From the NCBI RefSeq assembly GCF_000300335.1, contig NZ_AMRM01000022.1, forward strand, positions 1 through 64,000: a stretch of DNA of 64,000 nt, written 5' to 3'. A program made the position numbers and the translations under genes. Below are positions 15,219 to 28,884 of this stretch, in pieces (the first letter of the stretch is position 1; each line of letters starts with the position of its first letter). Below the pieces are notes generated by a model. It searched no databases and was not told where the DNA came from. It worked only from the letters and a program-made list of their open reading frames with translations. The stretch comes from Nitratireductor pacificus pht-3B. GTDB taxonomy: Bacteria > Pseudomonadota > Alphaproteobacteria > Rhizobiales > Rhizobiaceae.

Positions 15219-17054
15219 ATGATCCCCCAGAAACTGTTCCCTCGCCTCGCCCTGGCCGCAGCCCTGCCGATAGCGGGCGTTGCCGTCGCCGCGGAAGGAG
15301 ACCCGGCGCACGGCGTGGCGATGCACGGGGCGCCCGCCCTGCCCGCGGATTTCACGCATTTCCCCTATGCCAATCCGGACGCGCCGAAGGGTGGCGAGGT
15401 CACCTATTGCGTCGTCGGGTCGTTCGACAATCTCAACCCCTTCATCCTGAAGAGCATGCGCACAACGGCGCGCGGCGTGATCGACACCATTTTCGGCAAT
15501 CTCGTGTTCGAGCCGCTGATGATGCGCAGCGCCGATGAACCCTTCTCGCTCTACGGCCTGCTGGCCGAGAGCGTCATCATGGACGATGAGCGCAGCTTCG
15601 CCGAGTTCAATCTCGACCCCGACGCGAAATGGTCCGACGGCGAGCCGGTGACGCCGGAGGATGTGATCTTCACCTACGAGGCCTACACCGAGAAGGGCCG
15701 CCCGCCCTATTCGAGCCGCATGGCGAAGATCGAGAAGATCGAGAAGACCGGCGATCACAGCGTGCGGTTCACCTTCAACGATAGCGCCGACCGGGAATTT
15801 CCTCTGATCGTTGCGCTGACGCCGATCGTGCCCAAGCATGCGTTCGACATCGAGACATTCGACCAGAGCACGCTGAAGCCGGTGATCGGCAGCGGCGCCT
15901 ACCGCATCGACAAGGTGGAGCCCGGCACGCGCATCACCTTCGTGCGCAATCCGGAATACTGGGGCGAGGACGTTCCTTCCAAGCGCGGCTACGACAATTA
16001 CGACAAGATCACGATCGAGTACTTTCTGAACGTCAATTCGCTGGTGGAAGCCTTCAAGAAGGGCATCTGCTCGGTCTATTCCGAATCCGATCCGGTGCGC
16101 CGCCAGCGCGGCATCGATTTCCCCGCGGCGCGCAAGGGCGACGTGGTCAGCACCACATTCAAGAACGGCGTTCCGCCGGCCGTCACCGGCTTCTTCTTCA
16201 ACACGAGGCGAGACAAGTTCGCCGACCCGCGCGTCCGGCGCGCCCTTTCGAAGCTCTATGACTTCGGCTGGGTCAACACCAACATCCTGAACGGCGAGTT
16301 CGAGCGGACGCTCAGCTACTGGCAGGGTTCGATCCTGTCGGCGCTCGGCCGGCCGGCCGACGAGCGGGAACGCGCCCTGCTCGCGCCCTTTGCCGACACG
16401 GTGACGCCGGACGTGATGGACGGGACCTACGGCAAGGAGGAGATGGCGGGCGCGGAGATCGGCCGCGACCAGATGCGCGGCGCACTCGAAACGCTGAAGG
16501 AGGCCGGTTACAGCCTGCAGGGCAACGCATTGGTCAATCCGGCCGGCGAGGCGCTGACCTTCGAGATCGTCGTGACTTCGGAGGAAGGCGAAAGGCTGGC
16601 GGCCGTCTACCAGCGGGCGCTGCGCAAGATCGGCGTCGACGTGGCGATCCGCCTGCTCGACGATTCACAGGCGCAGCAGCGCAAGCAGCGCTACGATTTC
16701 GACGTCATCATCGCTTCCGTCGGCTTTTCGGGAACGCTCTCGCCCGGCATCGAGCAGGTGACGCGCTGGGGCTCGGAGGCGGCCAAGACCGAGGGCACGT
16801 TCAATCTTTCGGGTGCGGCCGACCCGGCCATCGACGCGATGATCGAGGCCATGCTCAACGCCCGTGGGCAGGAAGATTACGTTGCCGCAGTGCGCGCCCT
16901 CGACCGCGTGCTGATGTCCGGCGCCTATGTGGTGCCGATGCAGCACGACAGCGATGAATGGGTGGCCTACTGGAACGATCTCGGCCATCCCGAGACAACG
17001 CCGCTCTACGGCTACAAGCTGCAGACCTGGTGGCACAAGTCAGGCGGCAACTGA
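15219..17054 (+). CDS. YejA-like extracellular solute-binding protein (family 5)
   Basis: The 611-residue periplasmic binding protein has a signal peptide to about residue 24 (VAVAAEGD). HGVAMHGAPALPADFTHF followed by YANPDAPKGGEV is the N-terminal pattern of YejA, the binding protein of oligopeptide/microcin C importers. DGEPVTPEDVIFTYEAY and ITFVRNPEYWG are family 5 blocks. YejA genes usually lead a yejABEF operon, but here no permease or ATPase gene follows; a thioredoxin-fold gene starts 15 bases on. The partner transporter would have to be encoded elsewhere. Confidence 0.88.
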   Translation: MIPQKLFPRLALAAALPIAGVAVAAEGDPAHGVAMHGAPALPADFTHFPYANPDAPKGGEVTYCVVGSFDNLNPFILKSMRTTARGVIDTIFGNLVFEPLMMRSADEPFSLYGLLAESVIMDDERSFAEFNLDPDAKWSDGEPVTPEDVIFTYEAYTEKGRPPYSSRMAKIEKIEKTGDHSVRFTFNDSADREFPLIVALTPIVPKHAFDIETFDQSTLKPVIGSGAYRIDKVEPGTRITFVRNPEYWGEDVPSKRGYDNYDKITIEYFLNVNSLVEAFKKGICSVYSESDPVRRQRGIDFPAARKGDVVSTTFKNGVPPAVTGFFFNTRRDKFADPRVRRALSKLYDFGWVNTNILNGEFERTLSYWQGSILSALGRPADERERALLAPFADTVTPDVMDGTYGKEEMAGAEIGRDQMRGALETLKEAGYSLQGNALVNPAGEALTFEIVVTSEEGERLAAVYQRALRKIGVDVAIRLLDDSQAQQRKQRYDFDVIIASVGFSGTLSPGIEQVTRWGSEAAKTEGTFNLSGAADPAIDAMIEAMLNARGQEDYVAAVRALDRVLMSGAYVVPMQHDSDEWVAYWNDLGHPETTPLYGYKLQTWWHKSGGN

Positions 17055-17068
17055 GGAGAGAGCGGAGC

Positions 17069-17767
17069 ATGGCCGAAGCTGTCGCAGGGATCGCCGAACC
17101 GGTTGTCGTCGATGTCGTGTCCGACGTAGTCTGCCCCTGGTGTTATGTGGGCCGGGCGCGCCTCGGCGAGGCGATCCGGTCGCGACCCGACCTTTCCGTC
17201 ACGCTGCGCTGGCGCCCGTTCCAGCTCGATCCGACCCTGCCGCCCGAAGGCAGGGATCGCCACGCCTACATGATGGGCAAGTTCGGCAGCGCGGAGCGCA
17301 TCCTCGATATGCACCGGCAGATCAGCCAGATCGGCCAGGAACTGGGCATCTCGTTCGATTTCGACGCAATCAAGGTATCGCCCAACACGCTCGACGCGCA
17401 TCGCGTGATCCGCTGGTCGGCGACGGCCGGCCCCGGCGTGCAGGACCGGCTTGTGGGACGGCTGTTCGCTCTCTATTTCGAGGAAGGCGCGAATATCGGC
17501 GACCACGCAGTGCTGATCGATGCGGCGCGCGACGCCGGCATGGATGCGGCGCTGGTCGAAACCCTGCTCGCCACCGAGGCCGACCGGCCCGAGGTGCAGC
17601 AGGAGATCGCCACCGCGCAGAAGATGGGCGTCACCGGCGTGCCCTGCTTCCTGCTCGAGGGCCGCTACGCGGTGATGGGCGCGCAGGAGCCGGCGGCCCT
17701 GGCCGATGCCATTTCCAAGGTCGCCGAAGCCAAGGCCAACGGCACGCTCGACGCGCCGCAGCGGTGA
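17069..17767 (+). CDS. DsbA family oxidoreductase (FrnE-like)
   Basis: The 232-residue thioredoxin-fold protein has the active site CPWC (Cys22, Cys25) in VVCPWCYVGRARL and the cis-proline loop GVTGVPCFLL. RWRPFQLDPTLPPEG is characteristic of the FrnE/polyketide-isomerase branch. There is no signal peptide, so it is cytoplasmic and not a periplasmic disulfide donor. GGAGAG and GCGGAG upstream of the ATG at 17069 give a good ribosome site. It may be cotranscribed with the YejA-like gene; a functional link is not evident. Confidence 0.88.
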   Translation: MAEAVAGIAEPVVVDVVSDVVCPWCYVGRARLGEAIRSRPDLSVTLRWRPFQLDPTLPPEGRDRHAYMMGKFGSAERILDMHRQISQIGQELGISFDFDAIKVSPNTLDAHRVIRWSATAGPGVQDRLVGRLFALYFEEGANIGDHAVLIDAARDAGMDAALVETLLATEADRPEVQQEIATAQKMGVTGVPCFLLEGRYAVMGAQEPAALADAISKVAEAKANGTLDAPQR

Positions 17768-17836
17768 CGAACGGCGGGAGCGAGCCTGTCAATCGCGAAT
17801 GCTGGTGAGTTGCATAACCATCCCCACAGCGCGTCA

Positions 17837-17858
17837 TGCCCGGCCGCAGAGCCGGGCA
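17837..17858. repeat. Short palindromic repeat between convergent genes
   Basis: TGCCCGGC and GCCGGGCA form an 8-bp stem with a 6-base loop, flanked by GTCA and TCCA. GTCATGCCCGG...CCGGGCATCCA elements of this kind are dispersed in many rhizobial genomes. It could also act as a weak terminator between the DsbA-like gene and mfd. Confidence 0.5.
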
Positions 17859-17898
17859 TCCATGCCTGAACGGTCAATCATTGCATTTCGGCGCCTGA

Positions 17899-21402
<3,504 letters not shown>

Positions 21403-21415
21403 GGCGTCGTCTGCC

Positions 21416-21694
21416 TCAGTTGGCTCGCGTGGCCAGGATGCGCGCGAAGAGCGGGGTGTCATGGAGCGGCTCAACCGTGGCCTCGCCGGTCACCCATTTG
21501 AAAAGCTGCGTGTCGGGCACCTCAAGCAGCGCCTCGTACTGCGCCAGTTCGTCCTCGCTCAGCCGGTCGATCTCGGCGTCCGCGAAGCCGCCCAGCACCA
21601 GGTCCATCTCGCGCGTTCCGCGCCGCCAGGACCGCACCAGGGCGCGCCGCCGGCGCGGATCGAGATCGTGGCTCGAACGGGTTGTGCCTGTCAT
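21416..21694 (-). CDS. sdhE: FAD assembly factor SdhE
   Basis: The 92-residue protein promotes covalent flavinylation of succinate dehydrogenase. The conserved RGTREMD block (about residues 25-31), which contains the RGxxE motif, and EYEALLE-type helix (AQYEALLEVPDTQLFKW) identify the family. The sdhE-mfd order with a 13-base gap is common in alphaproteobacteria. It is divergent from recG, sharing 104 bases. Confidence 0.9.
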   Translation of the reverse strand: MTGTTRSSHDLDPRRRRALVRSWRRGTREMDLVLGGFADAEIDRLSEDELAQYEALLEVPDTQLFKWVTGEATVEPLHDTPLFARILATRAN

Positions 21695-21798
21695 GGTCTG
21701 GCCTTCGATGTCCGGGGTTGTCGCTTGTCCGCGCGGATATAGCGTGTGTACGACCGTCTGTCAGCCTTGCGTCACGCAAATGCGGCTTTAATCATGAC

Positions 21799-23910
21799 AT
21801 GATGCGCCCTTCGCTTCTCGATCCCCTGTTCGCCCCCGCCACCGCGCTCGACGGCGTCGGCGCCAAGGTGGCCGACCTCCTGTCCAACATCGTGCCGGGC
21901 GATGTCGCCGGGCGCGACCTGCGTGTCGGCGACCTCCTGTTCGTTCTGCCGCATTCGCTGATCGACCGCCGCAACCGGCCGGGGATAGCGCTGGCACCGG
22001 AGGGCGCGATCGTCACGCTGGACCTGACGGTCGGCAGGCATCATCCCGCGCCGCCCGGGCGCAAGAACCTTCCCTACCGGGTCTTCGCCTTCGACGAGAC
22101 GGGCGAAATCGCCCTGACCTTCTTCCACGCGCGGGCGCCATGGCTGGAGAACGTGCTGCCGGAAGGCGGGCGGGTTCTCGTCAGTGGGCGTATGGAATGG
22201 TTCAACGGCCGGCCCTCGATGGTCCATCCGGATTTCATCGTTCCGGCAGACGAGGCCGACAGCCTGCCGTCCCTGGAGCCGGTCTACCCGCTGACGGCGG
22301 GGTTGTCGTCGAAGGTCCTGCGCCGGGCACTCGGCCAGGCGCTCGACCGCTTGCCCACCCTGCCGGAGTGGCAGGATGACGGGTTTCTCACGCGCAGTCG
22401 CTGGCCCTCCTTCGCCGAAGCCTTGCGGCGTCTGCATGCGCCCGAGGAGCCGGAGGACGGAGAACCCGAGAACCCGTTCTGGCGGCGCATAGCCTATGAC
22501 GAGTTGCTGGCAGGTCAGCTTTCACTGGCGCTGGTGCGGGCCAGGGTCAAGCGTCTTTCGGGCCGTCCGCTGACCGGAGACGGGCAGATCGAGGCGAAGA
22601 TCCGGGCCGCCCTTCCCTACCGGCTCACGCAGAGCCAGGAACAGGCGGTGCGGGAGATCCACGACGATCTGGGCGCGCCCGAACGCATGGTGCGCCTCCT
22701 GCAGGGCGATGTGGGGGCGGGCAAGACCGTGGTGGCGCTGCTTGCCATGGCGCGGGCGGCGGAGGCCGGTGGACAGGCGGCGCTGATGGCACCGACGGAG
22801 ATCCTTGCGCGGCAGCATTTCTCGACCATCCAGCCCCTTGCCGAAGCCGCCGGCCTGTCCGCAACCGTGCTTACGGGGCGGGAAAAGGGCAAGGAGCGCG
22901 AGCGGATCCTTGCGGAGATCGCCTCGGGCGCAGTGGATTTCATCATCGGCACCCATGCGCTGTTTCAGGAAACGGTGCAGTTTCGCGACCTGGCCCTGGC
23001 GGTGGTCGATGAGCAGCACCGTTTCGGCGTGCACCAGCGGCTGGCGATCACCGCGAAGGGCAATGCGCCCGACATGCTGGTGATGACGGCGACGCCGATC
23101 CCGCGCACGCTCGTCCTGTCCGCCTTCGGCGACATGGATGTCTCGCGCCTGACGGAGAAACCGGCCGGACGGCAGCCGATCCGCACCGTGACCCTGCCGA
23201 TGGAACGGCTGGGCGAACTGGTCGAGCGCATCCGCAAGGCGCTCGCCGAGGGACAGAAGGCCTACTGGATCTGTCCGCTGGTGGAGGAGTCGGACGAAGT
23301 TCCGCTGACCTCGGCCGAGGACCGGTTCGCTGCGTTGCAGAAGGTGTTTGGCGCGGCGGTCGGCCTCGTCCACGGCCGCATGAAGGCGGCGCAGAAGGAC
23401 GAGGCGATGCGCGCCTTCAAGGCGGGCGAGACGCGCATCCTCGTCGGCACCACGGTGGTGGAAGTGGGCGTCGATGTCTCCGACGCGACAATCATCGTCA
23501 TCGAGCATGCGGAACGGTTCGGGCTGGCACAGCTTCACCAGCTGCGCGGCCGGGTCGGGCGCGGCGCCCAGGCGTCATCCTGCGTGCTGCTCTACAAGGG
23601 GCCGCTTGGCCAGACAGCGACGCGCCGGCTGGAGGTGCTGCGCGAGACCGAGGACGGGTTCGTCATCGCCGAGGAAGACCTGAAACTGCGCGGCGAAGGC
23701 GATCTGCTGGGCACCAAGCAATCGGGAACGCCCGGCTTCCGCGTGGCGCGCATCGAGATCCACGCCGATCTCCTGCAGGCCGCTCGCGACGATGCGCGCC
23801 TGATCCTCAGTCGGGATCCGGAACTGGAAACGGCGCGCGGCGAGGCTTTGCGCCTGCTGCTCTACTTGTTCGGGCGTGACGAAGCGGTGCGCTTGCTGCG
23901 CGCCGGCTGA
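21799..23910 (+). CDS. recG: ATP-dependent DNA helicase RecG
   Basis: This 703-residue helicase remodels stalled replication forks and branched DNA. It has the N-terminal wedge/OB domain (GAIVTLDLTVGRH, then RVFAFDETGEIALTFF), then superfamily 2 motor motifs: LLQGDVGAGKTVVALLAM, VVDEQHRFGVHQR, MTATPIPRTL, and RGRVGRG, ending with the TRG region. Length is typical. Two adjacent ATG codons at 21799 and 21802 can serve as start. The 3' end overlaps the convergent DUF502 gene by 49 bases. Confidence 0.95.
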   Translation: MMRPSLLDPLFAPATALDGVGAKVADLLSNIVPGDVAGRDLRVGDLLFVLPHSLIDRRNRPGIALAPEGAIVTLDLTVGRHHPAPPGRKNLPYRVFAFDETGEIALTFFHARAPWLENVLPEGGRVLVSGRMEWFNGRPSMVHPDFIVPADEADSLPSLEPVYPLTAGLSSKVLRRALGQALDRLPTLPEWQDDGFLTRSRWPSFAEALRRLHAPEEPEDGEPENPFWRRIAYDELLAGQLSLALVRARVKRLSGRPLTGDGQIEAKIRAALPYRLTQSQEQAVREIHDDLGAPERMVRLLQGDVGAGKTVVALLAMARAAEAGGQAALMAPTEILARQHFSTIQPLAEAAGLSATVLTGREKGKERERILAEIASGAVDFIIGTHALFQETVQFRDLALAVVDEQHRFGVHQRLAITAKGNAPDMLVMTATPIPRTLVLSAFGDMDVSRLTEKPAGRQPIRTVTLPMERLGELVERIRKALAEGQKAYWICPLVEESDEVPLTSAEDRFAALQKVFGAAVGLVHGRMKAAQKDEAMRAFKAGETRILVGTTVVEVGVDVSDATIIVIEHAERFGLAQLHQLRGRVGRGAQASSCVLLYKGPLGQTATRRLEVLRETEDGFVIAEEDLKLRGEGDLLGTKQSGTPGFRVARIEIHADLLQAARDDARLILSRDPELETARGEALRLLLYLFGRDEAVRLLRAG

Positions 23911-24566
23911 GGGGTTTCGCGCCGCGCCGTATCGGCGAGCGCCTTGGTCTTGGCCTGGTATTCCGGCGCGACGAGGCCGGCGGAGATCACCAGCTTGGCC
24001 CCCTCCTCGACGGTCATCTTCAATTCGATGACGTCCGCCTTGGGAACGAACAGCAGATAGCCGGACGTCGGGTTCGGCGTGGTCGGCAGGAACACGGCGA
24101 TGGTCTGCCCCGCATCGTCTTCGACCTGCGCCTGCACCTCGCCGCGCGTCTCCGTAGCGATGAAGACCAGGGCCCACAGGCCCTTGCGCGGATATTCGAC
24201 GAGGCCCACCTTCTTGAACGTGTCCGAACGCTCCGAAAGGACGGTTTCGAGGATCTGCTTCAGCCCGCGATAGACGCTGCGCACGAGCGGCATGCGACCA
24301 AGAATGTTCTCGCCGGTGGAAACGACCGTGCGGCCGATGATGTTCGCCGTCAGGGAGCCGATCAGGGTGATGACGATGAGCGCCACGATCAGGCCGAAGC
24401 CCGGAACGGGGAACGGCAGATAGTTGTCGGGATTGTAGCGCAGCGGAATATAGGGTTTCACCCAGGAATCGACCCAGCCGATCATCGACCATGCCAGATA
24501 GGCTGTGATGGCGAGCGGTGCTGTGACGATCAGGCCCGTGAAGAAGTAATTGCGCAGGCGGGTCAT
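23862..24566 (-). CDS. DUF502 family membrane protein
   Basis: The 234-residue protein has two transmembrane helices (about residues 8-28 and 56-78) and a conserved cytoplasmic or periplasmic domain. GENILGRMPLVRSVYRGLKQ and VFLPTTPNPTSGYLLFVP are DUF502 signatures. The function is unknown. The C-terminal tail (about 25 residues, basic and Ser/Thr/Pro-rich) overlaps the 3' end of recG and looks unstructured. Confidence 0.85.
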   Translation of the reverse strand: MTRLRNYFFTGLIVTAPLAITAYLAWSMIGWVDSWVKPYIPLRYNPDNYLPFPVPGFGLIVALIVITLIGSLTANIIGRTVVSTGENILGRMPLVRSVYRGLKQILETVLSERSDTFKKVGLVEYPRKGLWALVFIATETRGEVQAQVEDDAGQTIAVFLPTTPNPTSGYLLFVPKADVIELKMTVEEGAKLVISAGLVAPEYQAKTKALADTARRETPQPARSKRTASSRPNK

Positions 24567-24609
24567 GATGCGGGAACGGGCCTCGATATGGCGGAGGAAG
24601 CGGCGAATG

Positions 24610-24633
24610 CCCGGTGGAGGTTAGTCCACCGGG
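24610..24633. repeat. Inverted repeat downstream of glmS
   Basis: CCCGGTGGA and TCCACCGGG form a 9-bp stem with a 6-base loop, between glmS and the DUF502 start. On the minus strand no T-run follows, so termination is uncertain. Confidence 0.45.
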
Positions 24634-24681
24634 TTTCAGAATAGAATAGTGTTTCGGTTCGGTCTGTGGCGAATTTGCGGC

Positions 24682-26505
24682 CTATTCGACCGTGACGGAC
24701 TTCGCCAGATTGCGCGGCTGGTCGACGTCGGTGCCCATGATGACGGCCGTGTGATAGGCAAGGAGCTGGACCGGCAGCGCATAGGCGATCGGCGCCACGA
24801 ATTCGGGCACGTCCGGCATGACGATGGTCTCGAGCGTCTTCAGCGTCGCCTTGGCGGCCCCTTCCCGATCCGTGATCAGGATGATCCGGCCGCCGCGCGC
24901 CGCCACTTCCTGCATGTTGGACACGGTCTTCTCGAAGATGCGGTCATAGGGCGCGATGACGATGACGGGCATCTGCTCGTCGATCAGGGCGATCGGCCCG
25001 TGCTTCAATTCGCCCGCCGCATAGCCCTCGGCATGGATGTAGGAGATTTCCTTGAGTTTCAGCGCGCCTTCCATGGCGAGCGGATAGCTGGTGTCGCGGC
25101 CGAGATAGAGCACGTGCCGCACATGGGAGAGCTCGCGCGCCACCGCCTCGATCCGCTCGCTGAGCTTCAGCGCCTGCGCGGCATAGCGCGGGGCTTCCGA
25201 GAGCTGGCGGACGAAATCGCGCTCCTGCTCCGCCGAGATGGTGCCGCGCGCCTTGGCCGCCTTCAGCGCCAGCGAGGCCAGAACGGAGAGCTGGCAGGTG
25301 AAGGCCTTGGTGGAGGCGACGCCGATCTCCGGACCGGCAAGCGTCGGGAAGATGCCGTCACTCTCGCGGGCGATGGTCGATTCGCGGACATTGACGATGG
25401 CGCCGATCGGCACGCCGGCGCTGCGGCAGTAGCGCAGCGAGGCGAGCGTGTCCGCCGTCTCCCCGGACTGCGAGACGAACAGGGCAGCGCTGTTCTTCGG
25501 CAGCGGCATCTCGCGGTAGCGGAACTCGGACGCGATGTCGATGTCGACCGGCAGGCGGGCATAGCGCTCGAACCAGTATTTCGAGATCAGCCCGGCCAGA
25601 TAGGCGGTGCCGCAGGCCGAGATGGCCATGCGCTCGATGCCGGCGAAGTCGAACGGCAGGTCGAAATTCCCGACGGTCCCGGCGCTGAAATCCAGATAAT
25701 GCGCCAGCGTGTGCGAAATCACCTCCGGCTGCTCATGGATTTCCTTCTCCATGAAATGGCGGTGATTGCCCTTGTCGACCATCATGCTTGTGCCGATGGA
25801 TTGCTGCCGCTGGCGCGCCACAGGTGCGCCGTCCATGTCGAAGATCTCGATGCCCGAGCGACGCACCACCACCCAGTCGCCGTCCTCCAGATAGGTGATG
25901 GCATTGGTGAAGGGCGCGAGCGCGATGGCGTCGGATCCGAGATACATCTCGCCGTCGCCATGGCCGACCGCCAGCGGCGGGCCGTTGCGGGCGCCGACGA
26001 TCAGGTCCTCATCGCCACGGAACATGATGGCCAGTGCGAAGGCGCCGCGCAGCCGCTTCAGGGCGGCGAAGGCGGCATCGCCGGGCGCCTTGCCGGCGCG
26101 CAGCTCGCGGGCGATCAGATGGGCGACCACCTCGGTGTCCGTCTGCGAGGCGAAAGCGAAGCCCTCGTTCGACAGTTCCTCGCGCAATTCGGCGAAATTC
26201 TCGATGATGCCGTTGTGAACGATGGCCACGTCTTCGGCGAAATGGGGATGGGCGTTGGTCTCGTTGGGCACGCCATGGGTCGCCCAGCGCGTGTGGCCGA
26301 TGCCGATCAGGCCGCCGAGCGGTTCCTCGCCCAGACGGCGCTCCAGATTGACCAGCTTCCCCTCGGCGCGGCGGCGGGCCAGATGCCCCTGCTCGATCGT
26401 GGCGACACCCGCCGAATCATAGCCGCGATATTCAAGGCGCTTCAGCGCATCGACGATCAATGGAGCGACGGGCGTGTGCCCGACAATGCCGACGATTCCG
26501 CACAT
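24682..26505 (-). CDS. glmS: Glutamine-fructose-6-phosphate aminotransferase (isomerizing)
   Basis: This 607-residue cytoplasmic enzyme makes glucosamine-6-phosphate from fructose-6-phosphate and glutamine, the first step toward UDP-GlcNAc. The start MCGIVGIVGH exposes Cys as N-terminal nucleophile after Met removal. GHTRWATHG and the glutaminase domain fill residues 1-220; two SIS domains follow (SQSGETADTL, and the second with YAAGELKHGPIALID), ending NLAKSVTVE. It lies 182 bases downstream of glmU on the same strand. I see no glmS ribozyme-like leader, as expected outside Firmicutes. Confidence 0.96.
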   Translation of the reverse strand: MCGIVGIVGHTPVAPLIVDALKRLEYRGYDSAGVATIEQGHLARRRAEGKLVNLERRLGEEPLGGLIGIGHTRWATHGVPNETNAHPHFAEDVAIVHNGIIENFAELREELSNEGFAFASQTDTEVVAHLIARELRAGKAPGDAAFAALKRLRGAFALAIMFRGDEDLIVGARNGPPLAVGHGDGEMYLGSDAIALAPFTNAITYLEDGDWVVVRRSGIEIFDMDGAPVARQRQQSIGTSMMVDKGNHRHFMEKEIHEQPEVISHTLAHYLDFSAGTVGNFDLPFDFAGIERMAISACGTAYLAGLISKYWFERYARLPVDIDIASEFRYREMPLPKNSAALFVSQSGETADTLASLRYCRSAGVPIGAIVNVRESTIARESDGIFPTLAGPEIGVASTKAFTCQLSVLASLALKAAKARGTISAEQERDFVRQLSEAPRYAAQALKLSERIEAVARELSHVRHVLYLGRDTSYPLAMEGALKLKEISYIHAEGYAAGELKHGPIALIDEQMPVIVIAPYDRIFEKTVSNMQEVAARGGRIILITDREGAAKATLKTLETIVMPDVPEFVAPIAYALPVQLLAYHTAVIMGTDVDQPRNLAKSVTVE

Positions 26506-26687
26506 AGGATTGCCCTAGCCTCCCACCATTTTCCCAACCCGGTCTCGCCGACCTTCTAGAGCGGCCATGCGACGGGTAGAAATCAACAAGTCTTTCAGTC
26601 CATTTCAGCGTTAACGCGCCGTACGCGATGCATGGAGATGCAAGGCTATCCCCTTGAATCGACACGGCGCGGATGCGCCGACGCGTC

Positions 26688-28040
26688 CTACTTCTTCGCC
26701 TTCAGCGCGGCAAGCCGGTCGCGCAGCCGCTTGCCGAAACCCTCGCGGATCGACTGCCGCGCGCGGCCGAAAGCCAGGGCATCGGCGGGCACCGATTCGG
26801 TGATGACGCTGCCCGAGGCGACATAGGCGCCCGCGCCGATGGTGACGGGCGCGACGAGCGACGAATTCGTGCCGACGAAGGCGCCCGGCTCGACATCGGT
26901 GAAGTGTTTCAGGAAGCCGTCATAGTTGCAGGTGATCGTGCCTGCGCCGATATTCGCCCTGGCGCCGATGCGCGCGTCGCCGATATAGGACAGATGCGGC
27001 ACCTTGGCGCCCGGTTCGACGCGCGCCTTCTTGATCTCGACGAAATTGCCGATCTTGGCGCCCTGCATGATCTCGGCTCCCGGACGCAGCCGTGCGAAAG
27101 GACCGACCGACGCGCCGTCCTCAACGCGCGCCTGCTCGATGTGGCTGTTCGCATGGATGATGACGCCCTCGCCCAGCGAAACGCCCGGTCCGAAGAAGAT
27201 GTTGGGTTCCAGCACCGTATCGCGGCCGATCCGCGTATCGTGGGCGAAGAATACGGTGTCGGGCGCAATCATCGTCACCCCGTCGAGCATGACCTCACGC
27301 CTGCGGCGGCGCTGCCAGATGACCTCGGCCTCCGCCAGCTCGGCGCGGTTGTTGATGCCGAGCGCGCTTTCGAAGCCCGCCTCGATGGCGCGCACGGCCA
27401 TGCCCTGCCCGGCGGCGATCTCGACGATGTCCGTCAGATAATATTCGCCCTTGGCATTGTCGTTGCCGACCGCGTCGAGCAGCGCCAGCGCCCTTGCGCC
27501 GGCGATCGCCATGGCGCCGCCATTGCAGAAGGTGATGCGGCGCTCCTCGTCCGTGCAATCCTTCTCCTCGCGGATCGCGACCAGCGCATCGCCCTTCTCG
27601 ATCAGGCGCCCGTAACCCGTCGGCCGGTCGGTGCGAAAGCCCATCACGACCACATCCGCGCCCGTCGAAAGCCCGTCGCGCATGGCGCGAAGGGCATCGA
27701 CGGAGATCAGCGGGGTGTCGCCGAATGTGACCAGTATGTCGTCATAGCCGCGGGCAATCGCCGCGCGTGCGGCCAGAACCGCGTGGCCTGTCCCCAGTCT
27801 CTCGGACTGGATGAAGCTCTCCGCATGGGGCGCGAAAGCCCGGGCGGCTTCCGTTACCGCATCGGCCCCGTGACCGACGACGAGCGCCGTATCGCCGCTT
27901 CCGGCCTCCTCCAGCGCATGCGTCACATGCGCCAGCATTTCCAGCCCGGCGATCCTGTGCAGGACTTTTGGCACGGCGCTCTTCATGCGCGTCCCCTCGC
28001 CCGCGGCGAGAATGACGGAAAGGCAGCTGCGTTCGCTCAT
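26688..28040 (-). CDS. glmU: Bifunctional GlcNAc-1-phosphate uridyltransferase / glucosamine-1-phosphate acetyltransferase
   Basis: The 450-residue enzyme carries out the last two steps of UDP-GlcNAc synthesis. The N-terminal pyrophosphorylase domain has [18 protein letters not shown] (about residues 11-28). The C-terminal left-handed beta-helix of hexapeptide repeats (about 250 on) ends with [17 protein letters not shown]. It lies just upstream of glmS on the same strand, so two pathway enzymes are clustered. ccdA lies 85 bases upstream. Confidence 0.95.
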   Translation of the reverse strand: MSERSCLSVILAAGEGTRMKSAVPKVLHRIAGLEMLAHVTHALEEAGSGDTALVVGHGADAVTEAARAFAPHAESFIQSERLGTGHAVLAARAAIARGYDDILVTFGDTPLISVDALRAMRDGLSTGADVVVMGFRTDRPTGYGRLIEKGDALVAIREEKDCTDEERRITFCNGGAMAIAGARALALLDAVGNDNAKGEYYLTDIVEIAAGQGMAVRAIEAGFESALGINNRAELAEAEVIWQRRRRREVMLDGVTMIAPDTVFFAHDTRIGRDTVLEPNIFFGPGVSLGEGVIIHANSHIEQARVEDGASVGPFARLRPGAEIMQGAKIGNFVEIKKARVEPGAKVPHLSYIGDARIGARANIGAGTITCNYDGFLKHFTDVEPGAFVGTNSSLVAPVTIGAGAYVASGSVITESVPADALAFGRARQSIREGFGKRLRDRLAALKAKK

Positions 28041-28125
28041 GGATGAAGACCTGTGATGAAGGCGCGTTGCGGTTCAGAATCGGCCCTGTTTAGCATTGCC
28101 GGAGCCATGCTCCAATGCCGCAGCG

Positions 28126-28884
28126 TCAACCGAGCCTGCCGAGGGCCGGAAAGGTCTCGAGCAGCCAGAACGCCATCGATTGCATGCCGCCGGTGAGAAA
28201 AAGAACGCCCGCCAGAACCAGCAGCCCGCCCATGACCTTCTCGACACGGCCGAGATGCATGCGGAAGCGCGACAGGAAACGCATGAAGCTGCCCGAAAAC
28301 AGCGCGGCGATCAGGAACGGGATGCCGAGGCCGAGCGAATAGACCGCCAGCAGGATCGCCCCGTCGGTGACCGTCTCGCGCCCGCCGGCGAGTGTCAGGA
28401 TCGGCCCCAGGACCGGACCGATGCACGGCGTCCAGCCGAAGGCGAAGGCGAGGCCCATGACATAGGCGCCGAGCTTTGTCGCCGGCTTGCCGCCGGCCTG
28501 AAAGCGCGCCTCGCGGGACAGGAAGGGAATGCGCAGGATGCCGAGGAAATTCAGCCCCATCAGGATGATCACGACGCCGGCCACGATCGCCAACTCGTTC
28601 TGCCACGCGCGCAGGACGGCGCCGATGGAGGATGCGCCGGCGCCGAGCAGGACGAAGACGGTGGTAAAGCCCAGGACGAAGGCGAACGAGGCGGAGAACA
28701 GTGCCAGACGCGTTCCGTTCAGGCCGGAGGAAGCCTGCTCCGCCTGCTTCTGGCCCTGAAACTCCTCGACGGAGACACCGGCCATGTAACAGAGATAGGG
28801 CGGCACGAGCGGCAGCACGCAAGGGGACAGAAACGACAGGGCGCCCGCCCCCAGGGCACTCAGATAACCAACATCAACCGCCAT
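28126..28884 (-). CDS. ccdA: CcdA/DsbD-type cytochrome c biogenesis membrane protein
   Basis: The 252-residue protein has six transmembrane helices and passes electrons from cytoplasmic thioredoxin across the inner membrane, typically to reduce apocytochrome c or other periplasmic thiols. FLSPCVLPLVPPYLCYMAG in helix 1 and FGWTPCIGPVLGP in helix 4 hold the paired redox cysteines. Length and topology match the short CcdA form. No cytochrome c maturation gene is adjacent. Confidence 0.9.
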   Translation of the reverse strand: MAVDVGYLSALGAGALSFLSPCVLPLVPPYLCYMAGVSVEEFQGQKQAEQASSGLNGTRLALFSASFAFVLGFTTVFVLLGAGASSIGAVLRAWQNELAIVAGVVIILMGLNFLGILRIPFLSREARFQAGGKPATKLGAYVMGLAFAFGWTPCIGPVLGPILTLAGGRETVTDGAILLAVYSLGLGIPFLIAALFSGSFMRFLSRFRMHLGRVEKVMGGLLVLAGVLFLTGGMQSMAFWLLETFPALGRLG

